From contig JBLRWC010000003.1 of the NCBI GenBank assembly GCA_047921455.1, positions 1 to 64,000 of the forward strand: a stretch of DNA of 64,000 bases, in the 5' to 3' direction. This DNA comes from XN24 sp047921455. Lineage in GTDB: Bacteria; Pseudomonadota; Gammaproteobacteria; Steroidobacterales; XN24. Of this stretch, positions 52,257-60,647 are shown piece by piece. The position numbers were made by a program, and so were the translations under genes. The stretch's first letter is position 1, and each line of letters opens with the position of its first letter. Below the pieces are notes generated by a model, which was given only the letters and a program-made list of their open reading frames with translations, did no database searches and was not told where the DNA came from.

Positions 52257-53162
52257 TCAGTAGACGATCGGCACAAAATTCTGTTCCGTGAGCGGCGGTC
52301 GCTCATCGTAGACGTGATGTTCGTCGCGCGGCGGCAACGACGGCGGGTCCGGCAGCACGTCCTCATAGGGGATCGCCGCCAACAGGTGACTGATGCAATT
52401 GAGGCGTGCGCGTCGCTTGTCATCCGCGGGGATCATCCACCACGGCGCCTCCGAAATATCGGAGAATCCCAGCATATCGTCCTTCGCATGCGAATATTCC
52501 CGGTACAGTCGCCGCGACTCGAGGTCCATGGGCGACAACTTCCAGCGCTTCTCCGCATTGTGAATGCGCGCCTGGAAGCGACGTTCCTGCTCCTCGTCGC
52601 TCACCGAAAACCAGTACTTTATGAGCACGATGTTGGAGCGCACCAGCATGTGCTCGAACTCGGGAACAGTGCGCGCGAACTCGAGATATTCTTCGTTGTT
52701 GCAGAAGCCCATCACGCGCTCAACCAGGGCGCGGTTGTACCAGCTGCGATCAAACAGCACGATCTCGCCGCCGGTCGGCAAGTGGGCGACATAGCGCTGG
52801 AAATACCACTGGCCGCGCTCGCGATCGGTCGGCGTGGGCAGCGCTGCGATCCGGCAGACACGCGGATTGAGTTTTTCGGTGATCCGCTTGATGGCGCCGC
52901 CCTTGCCCGCCGCATCGCGACCCTCGAATACCACTACCACTTTCAACTTGCGGTGGCGCACCCATTCCTGCAGCTTGACCAGTTCGATCTGCAGGGTGGC
53001 GAGTTCGCGTTCGTAAATCTTGCGCTTGAGGCGATTTTTCTTCGTGTACCAGTGCGCCGGCCGGCCCGGGGGCGGTGCCTGCAGATCACTCAGGCTATGC
53101 ACCGGGCAGATTCCCAGGTTCCCGTCGGCGACGTTGTCCTTACTGGCGCGTTTGGTTTTCAT
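52257..53162 (-). CDS. ppk2: Polyphosphate kinase 2
   Basis: PPK2 uses polyphosphate to phosphorylate nucleoside phosphates (NDP to NTP in class I). The 301-residue product has the Walker A FEGRDAAGKGGAIKRI (about residues 79-94), the Walker B VLFDRSWYNRA (Asp138) and the lid segment. The N-terminus (about 45 residues) is an extension. ATG 53162 was chosen over an earlier in-frame codon. The sequence looks like the class I single-domain type. Located between comB and the ferritin gene. Confidence 0.93.
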   Translation of the reverse strand: MKTKRASKDNVADGNLGICPVHSLSDLQAPPPGRPAHWYTKKNRLKRKIYERELATLQIELVKLQEWVRHRKLKVVVVFEGRDAAGKGGAIKRITEKLNPRVCRIAALPTPTDRERGQWYFQRYVAHLPTGGEIVLFDRSWYNRALVERVMGFCNNEEYLEFARTVPEFEHMLVRSNIVLIKYWFSVSDEEQERRFQARIHNAEKRWKLSPMDLESRRLYREYSHAKDDMLGFSDISEAPWWMIPADDKRRARLNCISHLLAAIPYEDVLPDPPSLPPRDEHHVYDERPPLTEQNFVPIVY

Positions 53163-53207
53163 CCACTCTCCCGGCCTGGCGCCGTTTCGTTGCGTCTGCA
53201 ATGCACA

Positions 53208-53942
53208 CTATAGCGCCGCGACGGCGTCCCCGGCAGCCGGCGGCGCCGCGACCCGCTCCAGGCAGAGCCGGCCCGCGGCGTCGCGCGTGCGTCGCAATAC
53301 GAACGGCCAGGCGGAGGGCTGCATGCAAACCGCGAAATCTTCCTCCGGAAACCAGGGCCTGGCCGGATCGAAGAACTTCGCCCCGGAAGCATCCGCGCGC
53401 AGTTGCGCGCGAATCGGCTCGAAGTCCGGGAAGCCGCTGCGCAAACCGGCTGCGAGGTAGTCTGCGCAGGCTTCGTCCTCGGCCGTCCGCTCGCGGGCAT
53501 TCCAACCCATGCAAACGAGCGAGACCAGCGACGGCTGTCGGTGACGCACCCAGGCGACGATGCCGGCGGCGTTGACGAAACTGCCCGTAATCACCTCGTC
53601 AGCCCGGGCCGCGGCGAGCAGCCCCTGGACCCCGGCACTGGTTCTCAGCACCAGTCGACGGCCGTTTAGCTCGGCCCGCAGGATGGCCGCGGGCGAGTTG
53701 GAGAAATCGAAACCCGGCAATGGCTTGCCGTCCTGTTCGCCGGCCAGCAGCAGGTCCGGATCGGCACGCTTCATGGCCAGCGCCTCTGCTGCTGTCGCTA
53801 CCGGCAGAATGCTGGCGGCGCCGCGGGCAAACACGCATGGCGCGAGCGTGAACGCGCGAAACACATCAATGATGATCGCCAGGCCTTCAGCCTGCTGCGC
53901 GCCCTCGAGCAAGTGCAATACCTGGATTTCGGGCGCTGCCAT
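53208..53942 (-). CDS. 2-phosphosulfolactate phosphatase (ComB) family protein
   Basis: The 244-residue product belongs to the ComB family, whose founding member dephosphorylates 2-phosphosulfolactate in coenzyme M synthesis. Family blocks: IIIDVFRAFTLAPCVFARGA, GFDFSNSPA, RTSAGVQGL and WNARERTAEDEACADYLA. No comA or comC is nearby and the organism is not a methanogen, so the true substrate is unclear. ATG 53942 was chosen over a codon nine residues upstream. It lies 45 bp before ppk2. Confidence 0.82.
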   Translation of the reverse strand: MAAPEIQVLHLLEGAQQAEGLAIIIDVFRAFTLAPCVFARGAASILPVATAAEALAMKRADPDLLLAGEQDGKPLPGFDFSNSPAAILRAELNGRRLVLRTSAGVQGLLAAARADEVITGSFVNAAGIVAWVRHRQPSLVSLVCMGWNARERTAEDEACADYLAAGLRSGFPDFEPIRAQLRADASGAKFFDPARPWFPEEDFAVCMQPSAWPFVLRRTRDAAGRLCLERVAAPPAAGDAVAAL

Positions 53943-53991
53943 CACTGCTCCGGCGGGCACGATCAACCGGTCAGCCGTACCCGCAGGTCGC

Positions 53992-54444
53992 TCAGAACCA
54001 GATGCCGCGGGCCATCATGGCCGCCAGCAGGGGCAGGAACACCAGGATCAGCAACTGGATCCGGATGGCCATCAGCACGCGCTTGGCCGTCGCATCGTTC
54101 ATTTCCGGCGTCCCGCCGGCTTTCAGCGTGCGACGCCAGTTGAAGAACTTGACGGCCGGGTACAGCCACACGACGGCCATGACAATGAACAACGCGAACT
54201 TGGTGTGGTAGGCGCCGTTCTGCATATAGAAAATCACCGGCTTGACGTCGTGAAACATGCGGCTGAAACCGGTCACCAGCACGACCAGCAGCGACAGGCC
54301 GTAAATCATGTCGACCACCACGAGCTTGCGCGCGATCGCGGCGCCCGGCCGGGGCGAAAACATCAGGTGCTCCGCGATCAACGCGGCGGCGAGAAACATC
54401 ATGGCCAGGTAATGAAACCAAGCGAGTGCGAGCACCCCTGTCAT
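53992..54444 (-). CDS. DUF2214 family membrane protein
   Basis: A 150-residue protein with four membrane helices. Conserved His residues are in LAWFHYLAMMFLAAALIAEH and NGAYHTKFALFI. DMIYGLSLLVVLVTGFSRMF is the family core. The GGGAG seven bases before the ATG at 54444 sets the start; a TTG two codons upstream is less likely. Function unknown. It opens the run to comB and ppk2, 39 bp after the diguanylate cyclase. Confidence 0.75.
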   Translation of the reverse strand: MTGVLALAWFHYLAMMFLAAALIAEHLMFSPRPGAAIARKLVVVDMIYGLSLLVVLVTGFSRMFHDVKPVIFYMQNGAYHTKFALFIVMAVVWLYPAVKFFNWRRTLKAGGTPEMNDATAKRVLMAIRIQLLILVFLPLLAAMMARGIWF

Positions 54445-54483
54445 CAGCAATCTCCCGAATCGAATGGTAGTGGAGGCAACAGC

Positions 54484-55575
54484 CTAAACCACTTCGGCCT
54501 CCGGCGTACCGGTCTTGGCCCCCGCCGGCGGCACTGCGTGTTTCTGGCGATACATCGCCTGGTCGGCGACCGCGATCATTTCCCGCGCATCCTGGGCGTC
54601 GCGGGGGAAAGTCGCCGCGCCGGCGCTGACTGACAGGCGTACCAGGTGGCTGCCGACCTCGATGGTGCAGCGTTCGAGCGCGGCGCAAATGCGGTTCGTC
54701 ACCTGGCGTGCCTGCTCCGCATCGTTCTCGGACAACAACAAAACGAACTCGTCGCCGCCAAGGCGCGCCGCCGCGTCAGTACTGCGAATCAGGCGAGCGA
54801 TGACGTTCGCCAGCAGAATGATGGCGCGATCGCCGGCCTCGTGCCCGTGGGTGTCGTTGACCTGCTTCAGGCCATTGAGGTCCATGACGACGATGGAATA
54901 GACGCGATGATGGCGGATAGCGCGTTCATGCTCCTGGCGATGCAGGCGCGAGAATGCGCGCAGGTTTGCCAGGCCGGTGAGGTGATCGGTCTCGGAAAGT
55001 GTCCGGATTCGCTGCTTGGCCATGTTGATTTCGTCGGCCAGCATCGCCGTGACATAGGTGACCAGCAGGAATGGCGCCAGTGCCATGCCGAGCTCGACGA
55101 TATAGCGGCCGGTGGGCGACAGTCCCGGTTCGCGCAAGATCGCTGCGGCCAAAAAACCCAGCACGCTAAACACGGTCACCGCGAAGGTCGGCCAGCGACC
55201 CAGCGTCAAGGCGGCCATGATCACCGGCAGAAGGTAAAGGACCAACAGCAGGCCGGGGTGGGTCGTTACGGCGAGCAGGAAAGCCGTGATGAAGGCCACC
55301 ATGGCCGATAGCTGGAGGCTGATCTTGAGGCGCGTTTCGCGACGAAAGCGGGGCAGGAAACGCAGCGCCAACGAGAACACCGCAAACAGCACGACCGCGA
55401 CCCCCACGAGCTCGGGGCGCAGCAGGTCGCTGCCGGGCGTCAGCAGGTACAGCCCGGTCAGCAACAGCAGCAGCCAGGCGCCGTCCGACACATTGCGGGC
55501 CAGGTCGCGCAATTCGGCCCTGCCGATGTCTTCGTCCAACTCGCGCGAAATCGCCCGCAGGCGTGACAACTTCAT
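54484..55575 (-). CDS. Membrane-bound diguanylate cyclase
   Basis: A 363-residue protein that should make cyclic di-GMP. About six N-terminal membrane helices (residues 33-178) form an uncharacterised sensor. The GGDEF domain (about 190-355) has the intact motif GGDEF at 273-277 and an RSTD inhibitory site at 264-267, so product feedback is expected. DHLTGLANLRAF marks the domain start. The sensor ligand is unknown. It could regulate the pilus by c-di-GMP, but that is inference. Confidence 0.92.
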   Translation of the reverse strand: MKLSRLRAISRELDEDIGRAELRDLARNVSDGAWLLLLLTGLYLLTPGSDLLRPELVGVAVVLFAVFSLALRFLPRFRRETRLKISLQLSAMVAFITAFLLAVTTHPGLLLVLYLLPVIMAALTLGRWPTFAVTVFSVLGFLAAAILREPGLSPTGRYIVELGMALAPFLLVTYVTAMLADEINMAKQRIRTLSETDHLTGLANLRAFSRLHRQEHERAIRHHRVYSIVVMDLNGLKQVNDTHGHEAGDRAIILLANVIARLIRSTDAAARLGGDEFVLLLSENDAEQARQVTNRICAALERCTIEVGSHLVRLSVSAGAATFPRDAQDAREMIAVADQAMYRQKHAVPPAGAKTGTPEAEVV

Positions 55576-55633
55576 CGATCAGGCGCCCATGGTCGGCATG
55601 TCGCGCGGGCCAGGAAACCGCGACACGAACTGC

Positions 55634-56851
55634 TTACTCGCCGCGCGACCCGGCGGCGGGCGCAGCAGGTTGCAGCGCGATGCGTCGCCCGTGGAGGGCC
55701 GCCACCGCAGACGCCAGCTGGGCATCTTCAGCATCGGCTTCACTGCCTTCCACGACGAGGTCCGGCACGACGCCGCGCGCGTTGATGGACGCCCCGGACG
55801 GCGTGTAATAGCGGGATGTCGTCAACTTGATGGCGCGTCCGCTCGACAACGGCATGATGGTCTGGACCGAGCCCTTGCCGAAGGTCGCCTTGCCGATGAT
55901 GGTGGCGCGACGGTGATCTTTCAGCGCACCGGCCACAATCTCGGCAGCCGAAGCGGAACCCCCGTTCACGAGCACGCTCAGCGGTGCGCCGGCGAGAATA
56001 TCGCCGGGCGTTGCTTCGGCCCTGAACCGGGCTTCCGGCATGCGGCCGTCAGCGGACACGATCAGCCCGCCATCGAGAAATACGTCTGCTACAGCGACGG
56101 CGGCGTCCAGCACGCCGCCCGGATTATTGCGCAGGTCGAGTACCAGGCCCGGCAGCGGCGACCCGGCGTACCGTTCCAGGTCGCGCAACGCCGCGACCAG
56201 GTCAGCCGCGGTAGCGTCGGTGAAATGGCTGATGCGGATATAGGCTTCACCGCTTTCGAGGAATTCCCCACGAACGCTTCGCAGGGCGACCGCTCCGCGC
56301 TGCAGCGTCACGCGGAGCGGCTCGTCCAGGCCGGCGCGCAATACCCCCAGGACGATCGCGGTACCCGGTTCACCCCGCATCCGGTTTACCGTGTCCTCGA
56401 GATCGGCGCCGCTCACGGGCATGCCGTCCACGGAGAAAATAATGTCGCCGCTGACGATCCCGGCGCGCGCCGCAGGACCGCCGTCAATCGGGGTAATGAC
56501 CACGATGCTGCCCGCCTCGACACCGACCTCGACGCCGATCCCGATGTACCGGCCGCTCGTGCTGATGCGGACGTCGCGCAGTTCCGCCGGATCCAGGAAG
56601 GCGGAATGCGGATCGAGGTCCGCGATCATGCCTCGAATGGCTGCTTCGATGAGATCGTGGTCGTCGACGCGATCGACGTAGTCGCGCTTCACCCGCTCGA
56701 TGACCTCGGCAAGCAAGCGCGCTTCGTCCCACGGCAGTTCCGCCGATTCCTGTTGCTTGTCCGCCAGTACGATCGGCGCCAGCGAAATTGCCGCACCCAG
56801 CATGACGCCCAGCCAGACGGCCAGCATGCCACGCAGCAACAGTGATTTCAT
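55634..56851 (-). CDS. ctp: C-terminal processing peptidase (S41)
   Basis: A periplasmic protease of the CtpA type. The 405-residue product has a signal peptide (MKSLLLRGMLAVWLGVMLGA...), a helical start (VIERVKRDYVD), a PDZ domain (about residues 95-180; GYIGIG-like GRYIGIGVEV and GDIIFSVDG). The S41 domain has the catalytic Ser in VNGGSASAAEIVAGAL and Lys in GKATFGKGSVQ. LDLRNNPGGVLDAAV is the oxyanion region. It lies downstream of envC, as in Pseudomonas. Confidence 0.94.
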   Translation of the reverse strand: MKSLLLRGMLAVWLGVMLGAAISLAPIVLADKQQESAELPWDEARLLAEVIERVKRDYVDRVDDHDLIEAAIRGMIADLDPHSAFLDPAELRDVRISTSGRYIGIGVEVGVEAGSIVVITPIDGGPAARAGIVSGDIIFSVDGMPVSGADLEDTVNRMRGEPGTAIVLGVLRAGLDEPLRVTLQRGAVALRSVRGEFLESGEAYIRISHFTDATAADLVAALRDLERYAGSPLPGLVLDLRNNPGGVLDAAVAVADVFLDGGLIVSADGRMPEARFRAEATPGDILAGAPLSVLVNGGSASAAEIVAGALKDHRRATIIGKATFGKGSVQTIMPLSSGRAIKLTTSRYYTPSGASINARGVVPDLVVEGSEADAEDAQLASAVAALHGRRIALQPAAPAAGSRGE

Positions 56852-56977
56852 GGGCGGGACACCTTGGTTTCCATCAGCGGAAAATAACAGAAATCATGCG
56901 CTGCGGCGGCAAACGGCGCGCCGGCTGTGCGCGGTCGCGCCCGACCGGCGCCACACACGCTTCCCGCCGTGCAGATG

Positions 56978-56998
56978 AAATACGGTATTTTGTATACA
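56978..56998. promoter_or_regulatory. Two adjacent AT-rich palindromes upstream of ctp
   Basis: AAATAC-g-GTATTT (56978-56990) and TGTATACA (56991-56998) are both perfect inverted repeats, back to back. They lie in the 168-bp gap between envC and ctp, within an otherwise very GC-rich region. They could be an operator or promoter element for ctp, which starts about 125 bp downstream. Confidence 0.4.
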
Positions 56999-57019
56999 GA
57001 TACCGCTGCCGCTCCCGGG

Positions 57020-58171
57020 TTACCTGCGTTGCAGACGGTCACTGAACCAGCCCTTCGGATCGTCCGGCCGGGTGCCGCTGCGGATTTCGAAGTACAGCCC
57101 CGCCATGTCACGGCCGCCGCTGTCGCCCACCTGGCCCACGACCTGGCCGGCGGCAACCCAGTCGCCGACCGTACTAAACAGGACCTCGTTATGCCCATAA
57201 AGGCTCATGAAACCGTCGCCATGCTCCAGCACCAGTAACAAACCCAGTCCCGGCAGCCAGTCTGCGTAAGCCACCCGTCCATGCCAGACCGCGCGCACCT
57301 CCGCACCGCGCTCGGCGGCAATAAGCACGCCGTTCGAGCGCGGGCCGTCGCCGCGGCGCTCACCGAAATCCCGCGCCAGCAAACCTTTTACTGGCCACCC
57401 CAGTCGACCGCGCTGCTCGACGAACGGGGCCCCGTCGGGCACCGGGAGATCGATGACGGCGGCCCGTAGTTCCTCGACCAGCCGCTCCAGGGCAGCAGCC
57501 TCCTCGCGCAAGCGCTCGGCCTCCTGGCCGCGTCGCGCAAGATCAGCATCCAGTTCGGCCACTGCCATGGCCCGCGCGGCGCGCGCGGTGTCCAGCGCCG
57601 CCACCGCTTCGGACAGGCGCTGTTCGGCAGCCGCCAAGCGCGTCGTTTCGGTCGCCAGCTGCCGGCCGACCTCGGCAAGCTCAGCCAGCCGCTCCCGCAA
57701 CTCCGCAACTCGCTCGGCCCGTTGTCGGGCGACATAACCGTACCAGGTCAACATGCGGCCCAGCTCTGCCGGATCGCGCTGGCTCAACATCAGCTTCAAC
57801 CGTGGCTCGCCACCCGCCAGCCAGGCCGCCCGCAGCTCGGCAGCCAGCGCCTCGGTATCAGCCTCCAGACTGCCCGCCAGTGCCGCGCGGCGCGCTGCAA
57901 GTTCATTCCTGCGCAAGGCGACCGTTTGCCGTTCTTGCCGAACATCCTCGAGTGCTCGGGATTGGCGCGCGACCTCGATTTCCGCCTGGCGCAGCGCCCG
58001 CGAAGCGGCGTCCCGTTGCTCCGCGGCCTGCCGTTGCGCCTGTTCGATGATCGTAATGCGCGCCTTGAGTGCCTGGAGTTCGCGCTCCAGCTGCGCATCT
58101 CGCGTGCCCGCGCCGGCCGTCACTGCGCCGGCCGCCAGGACGCAAATCAGCAGGAGAGTCGCAGAAATCAT
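57020..58171 (-). CDS. envC: EnvC-like LytM-domain murein hydrolase activator
   Basis: EnvC activates the amidases AmiA/AmiB at the division septum. The 383-residue product has a signal peptide (MISATLLLICVLAAGAV) and a long coiled coil (about residues 25-235, interrupted around the AGGEPRLKLMLSQRDP segment). A C-terminal LytM domain (about 260-380) follows. The canonical metal-site His/Asp of active LytM enzymes are replaced (RSNGVLIAAERG), as in EnvC. The tail SGGRDMAGLYFEIRSGTRP is family-typical. ATG 58171 was preferred over a TTG 11 codons upstream. gpmI, usually upstream, is absent here. Confidence 0.9.
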   Translation of the reverse strand: MISATLLLICVLAAGAVTAGAGTRDAQLERELQALKARITIIEQAQRQAAEQRDAASRALRQAEIEVARQSRALEDVRQERQTVALRRNELAARRAALAGSLEADTEALAAELRAAWLAGGEPRLKLMLSQRDPAELGRMLTWYGYVARQRAERVAELRERLAELAEVGRQLATETTRLAAAEQRLSEAVAALDTARAARAMAVAELDADLARRGQEAERLREEAAALERLVEELRAAVIDLPVPDGAPFVEQRGRLGWPVKGLLARDFGERRGDGPRSNGVLIAAERGAEVRAVWHGRVAYADWLPGLGLLLVLEHGDGFMSLYGHNEVLFSTVGDWVAAGQVVGQVGDSGGRDMAGLYFEIRSGTRPDDPKGWFSDRLQRR

Positions 58172-58271
58172 GGTGTGCACGGTGCGCCGAGTGTAGGCGA
58201 TCAAGAAAAACGGGCAAGACCCGGGCCGGTAAAGTTATACTTGTCGGCTTGCGTCCGCGGACAGAGCACTC

Positions 58272-58763
58272 ATGGATTCCATACTCGAATACGCCGGCAA
58301 CCATCCTTTCCTGTTTGGCGGCATGCTGCTGATGTTTGCCGTGGTCTTCGCCTACGAGATGCGCATGGCGCGTCGCAAGGGCGTCGACGTGTCGGCGCCC
58401 GAAGCCGTCAAGCTGATCAACGCAGGTGCCCAACCCGTTGATATTCGCGCCCAGGGACAGTTTGAGAAAGGACATATCGTGGACGCTCGGAATATCCAGC
58501 TAAGCGACCTGGACCAGCACCTCGCATCGCTGGAAAAACTCCAGGACCGGGGCATCCTGGTGTATTGCGAGAACGGCTCGACCTCGCTGAAAGCCGCCGA
58601 GACGCTCAAGACCCGCGGGATCACCAGCGTGAAAACCTTGCGCGGCGGGCTTACGGCCTGGCGCGCGGAAAACCTGCCGGTCGTGACCGGTCGCAAAAGT
58701 CGCAAGGCGGACAATCCGCCGGCCGTAACCGCGCGTAAAAACCGCAAGAAGGATGCCTCGTGA
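58272..58763 (+). CDS. yibN: Membrane-anchored rhodanese-like protein (YibN)
   Basis: The 163-residue product has one N-terminal membrane helix (about residues 9-28) and a rhodanese domain (about 36-140). The domain has VDIRAQGQFEKGHIVDARNI, the active Cys in VYCENGSTS and LRGGLTAWRAENLP. The C-terminal 25 residues are Lys/Arg-rich. First of yibN-grxC-secB-gpsA; it overlaps grxC by four bases. TTATACT around 58233-58239 may be part of its promoter. Confidence 0.9.
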   Translation: MDSILEYAGNHPFLFGGMLLMFAVVFAYEMRMARRKGVDVSAPEAVKLINAGAQPVDIRAQGQFEKGHIVDARNIQLSDLDQHLASLEKLQDRGILVYCENGSTSLKAAETLKTRGITSVKTLRGGLTAWRAENLPVVTGRKSRKADNPPAVTARKNRKKDAS

Positions 58764-59026
58764 GTGCACCCGTGCTGATCTATGTGTCCCGTTATTGTGG
58801 TTGGTGCACCCGCGCGCTGGCGCTGCTGGAAGCCAAGGGCGTCGACCCGGAAGTCATCGTGGTGGATACCAACCGCGAGTTACGCGGGGAAATGGAAGCG
58901 CGTAGCGGGCGGCGAACGGTGCCGCAAATTTTCATCGGCGAGCGCCATATCGGCGGCTTCGACGACCTCAGCGCCCTCGACGCGGCCGGACAACTGGACC
59001 GCCTGCTCGTCGCGGAGCAGGCCTGA
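58760..59026 (+). CDS. grxC: Glutaredoxin 3
   Basis: GrxC reduces disulfides with glutathione. The 88-residue product starts at GTG. The active site is CGWC (Cys13, Cys16) in place of the usual CPYC. TVPQIFIGERHIGGFDDL is the glutathione-binding block with the cis-Pro. The replacement of Pro by Gly and Tyr by Trp at the active site may shift the redox potential. Confidence 0.93.
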   Translation: MSAPVLIYVSRYCGWCTRALALLEAKGVDPEVIVVDTNRELRGEMEARSGRRTVPQIFIGERHIGGFDDLSALDAAGQLDRLLVAEQA

Positions 59027-59071
59027 CGTTGATCATTTTTTCACCAAACCAGAGCAGACTTAGGAGCTTTC

Positions 59072-59578
59072 ATGGCTGAGCAGAAAACCGACGGCATCGA
59101 CACCAACCCCATTACCGTGGCGCTGCAGCGCGTTTATCTTAAGGACAGCTCGTTCGAGGCGCCGAACAGCCCTGCGATTTTCCAGGGAGAATGGCGTCCC
59201 AACGTCGCGCTGAACCTTGGCGTGGCGACCAACGAGCTCGGCAACGACACGTACGAAGTCGTATTGAGCCTTTCAGCGGAAGCCAAGCAGGGCGACAAGA
59301 CCGCTTTTTTGATCGAGATCCAGCAGGCCGGGGTGTTCCTCATCCAGGGGCTGGAGCCCGCCGACCTGCAGCGCGCGCTGATGACCTTCTGCCCTCAGCA
59401 GCTCTATCCCTTCGGCCGCGAAGCCATAGCCGACCTGTCGGGCAAGGGTGGCTTCCCCGCCTTGCAGTTGCAGCCAGTGAATTTCGACGCGATCGCCAGC
59501 GAAGCCGTTCGCCGGGCGCAAGCGGACAAGGCCGCACAGCCGGAACAGCCGAACCCGGCGCCTGAATCGAGCCAGTAA
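59072..59578 (+). CDS. secB: Protein-export chaperone SecB
   Basis: SecB keeps exported proteins unfolded and hands them to SecA. The 168-residue product has the family blocks ITVALQRVYLKDSSFEAPNSP, PAIFQGEWRPN, GVFLIQGLE and LYPFGREAIADLSGKGGFP. TAGGAG lies six bases before the ATG. The Gln/Pro-rich tail is 10-15 residues longer than usual. Confidence 0.96.
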   Translation: MAEQKTDGIDTNPITVALQRVYLKDSSFEAPNSPAIFQGEWRPNVALNLGVATNELGNDTYEVVLSLSAEAKQGDKTAFLIEIQQAGVFLIQGLEPADLQRALMTFCPQQLYPFGREAIADLSGKGGFPALQLQPVNFDAIASEAVRRAQADKAAQPEQPNPAPESSQ

Positions 59579-59584
59579 TCCGCC

Positions 59585-60607
59585 ATGAGCGGGGCGATCT
59601 CGGGTGAAGCAATCGGCGTCGTGGGCGCGGGCTCCTGGGGCACCGCGCTCGCCATCCAGTTTGCGCGCAGCGGACGGCCGACACTGCTGTGGGGCCGGGC
59701 GGAAGACGACCCGGCAGGCATGCAACAAGCGCGCGAGAACACCCGCTACCTGCCGGGCGCGGCGTTCCCGCCGAGCTTGTGCGTCGAGGCTGACCTCGAA
59801 CGGGTCGTCGCCGGGGCGCCTGTCCTGGTGGTGGCGGTCCCCAGCCACGCGTTTCGCGCCGTACTCACCCAGCTGAAGCCGTTACTTCGGCCGGCGGCGC
59901 GCCTGGCCTGGGCCACCAAGGGATTCGAACTCGAGACCGGGAAGCTGCCCCACCAGGTGGCGCAGGAAGTGCTGGGACCGGATACCGCGATGGCGGTGCT
60001 GTCGGGCCCGACATTTGCCCGGGAAGTCGGCATGGGGCTACCCACGGCAATGACCGTGGCGGCCAGTGATGAGGATTATGCGCGGGAACTTGCCGAAAAC
60101 GTGTCCGGTGATGCGTTCCGCGCCTACACCTCGACCGACATCATCGGGGTGGAGGTCGGCGGCGCAGTCAAGAACGTGCTCGCCATCGGCGCCGGTATTT
60201 GTGACGGCCTCGGCTTCGGCGCAAACACCCGGGTGGCGCTCATCACGCGCGGGCTGGTCGAAATGACCCGCCTGGGCGTCGCGCTCGGCGGCCAGCCGGC
60301 AACGTTCATGGGCCTGGCCGGCATGGGCGACCTGGTATTGACCTGCACCGACGACCAGTCCCGCAACCGCCGCATGGGCCTGGCGCTGGCCGCCGGCAAA
60401 ACCGTCCAGCAGGCCGAGCAGGAGATCCAGCAGGTCGTCGAGGGCGTGCTCGCTGCGGAAGCGGTCCACCGCGTCGCACAACGGGCTGGCGTCGAGATGC
60501 CCATTTGCGAGCAGATCTACCGCATCCTCTACGCGGGGGCCGACCCGCAGGAGGCGGTGGTCGCCCTGATGAAACGCGAACTCAAATCCGAGTTCGCCCC
60601 AGGCTGA
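59585..60607 (+). CDS. gpsA: Glycerol-3-phosphate dehydrogenase [NAD(P)+]
   Basis: GpsA makes sn-glycerol-3-phosphate for phospholipids. The 340-residue product has the Rossmann GVVGAGSWGTALAIQFARSG, AVPSHAFRAVL, LSGPTFAREV, the active Lys in VGGAVKNVLAIG, and GLAGMGDLVLTC. It lies six bases after secB, the standard secB-gpsA order. It is convergent with trmL. Confidence 0.96.
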   Translation: MSGAISGEAIGVVGAGSWGTALAIQFARSGRPTLLWGRAEDDPAGMQQARENTRYLPGAAFPPSLCVEADLERVVAGAPVLVVAVPSHAFRAVLTQLKPLLRPAARLAWATKGFELETGKLPHQVAQEVLGPDTAMAVLSGPTFAREVGMGLPTAMTVAASDEDYARELAENVSGDAFRAYTSTDIIGVEVGGAVKNVLAIGAGICDGLGFGANTRVALITRGLVEMTRLGVALGGQPATFMGLAGMGDLVLTCTDDQSRNRRMGLALAAGKTVQQAEQEIQQVVEGVLAAEAVHRVAQRAGVEMPICEQIYRILYAGADPQEAVVALMKRELKSEFAPG

Positions 60608-60647
60608 CAGGCACGCGGGAGTGCGCCAGCGCCAGGAGAAAGCCGCG

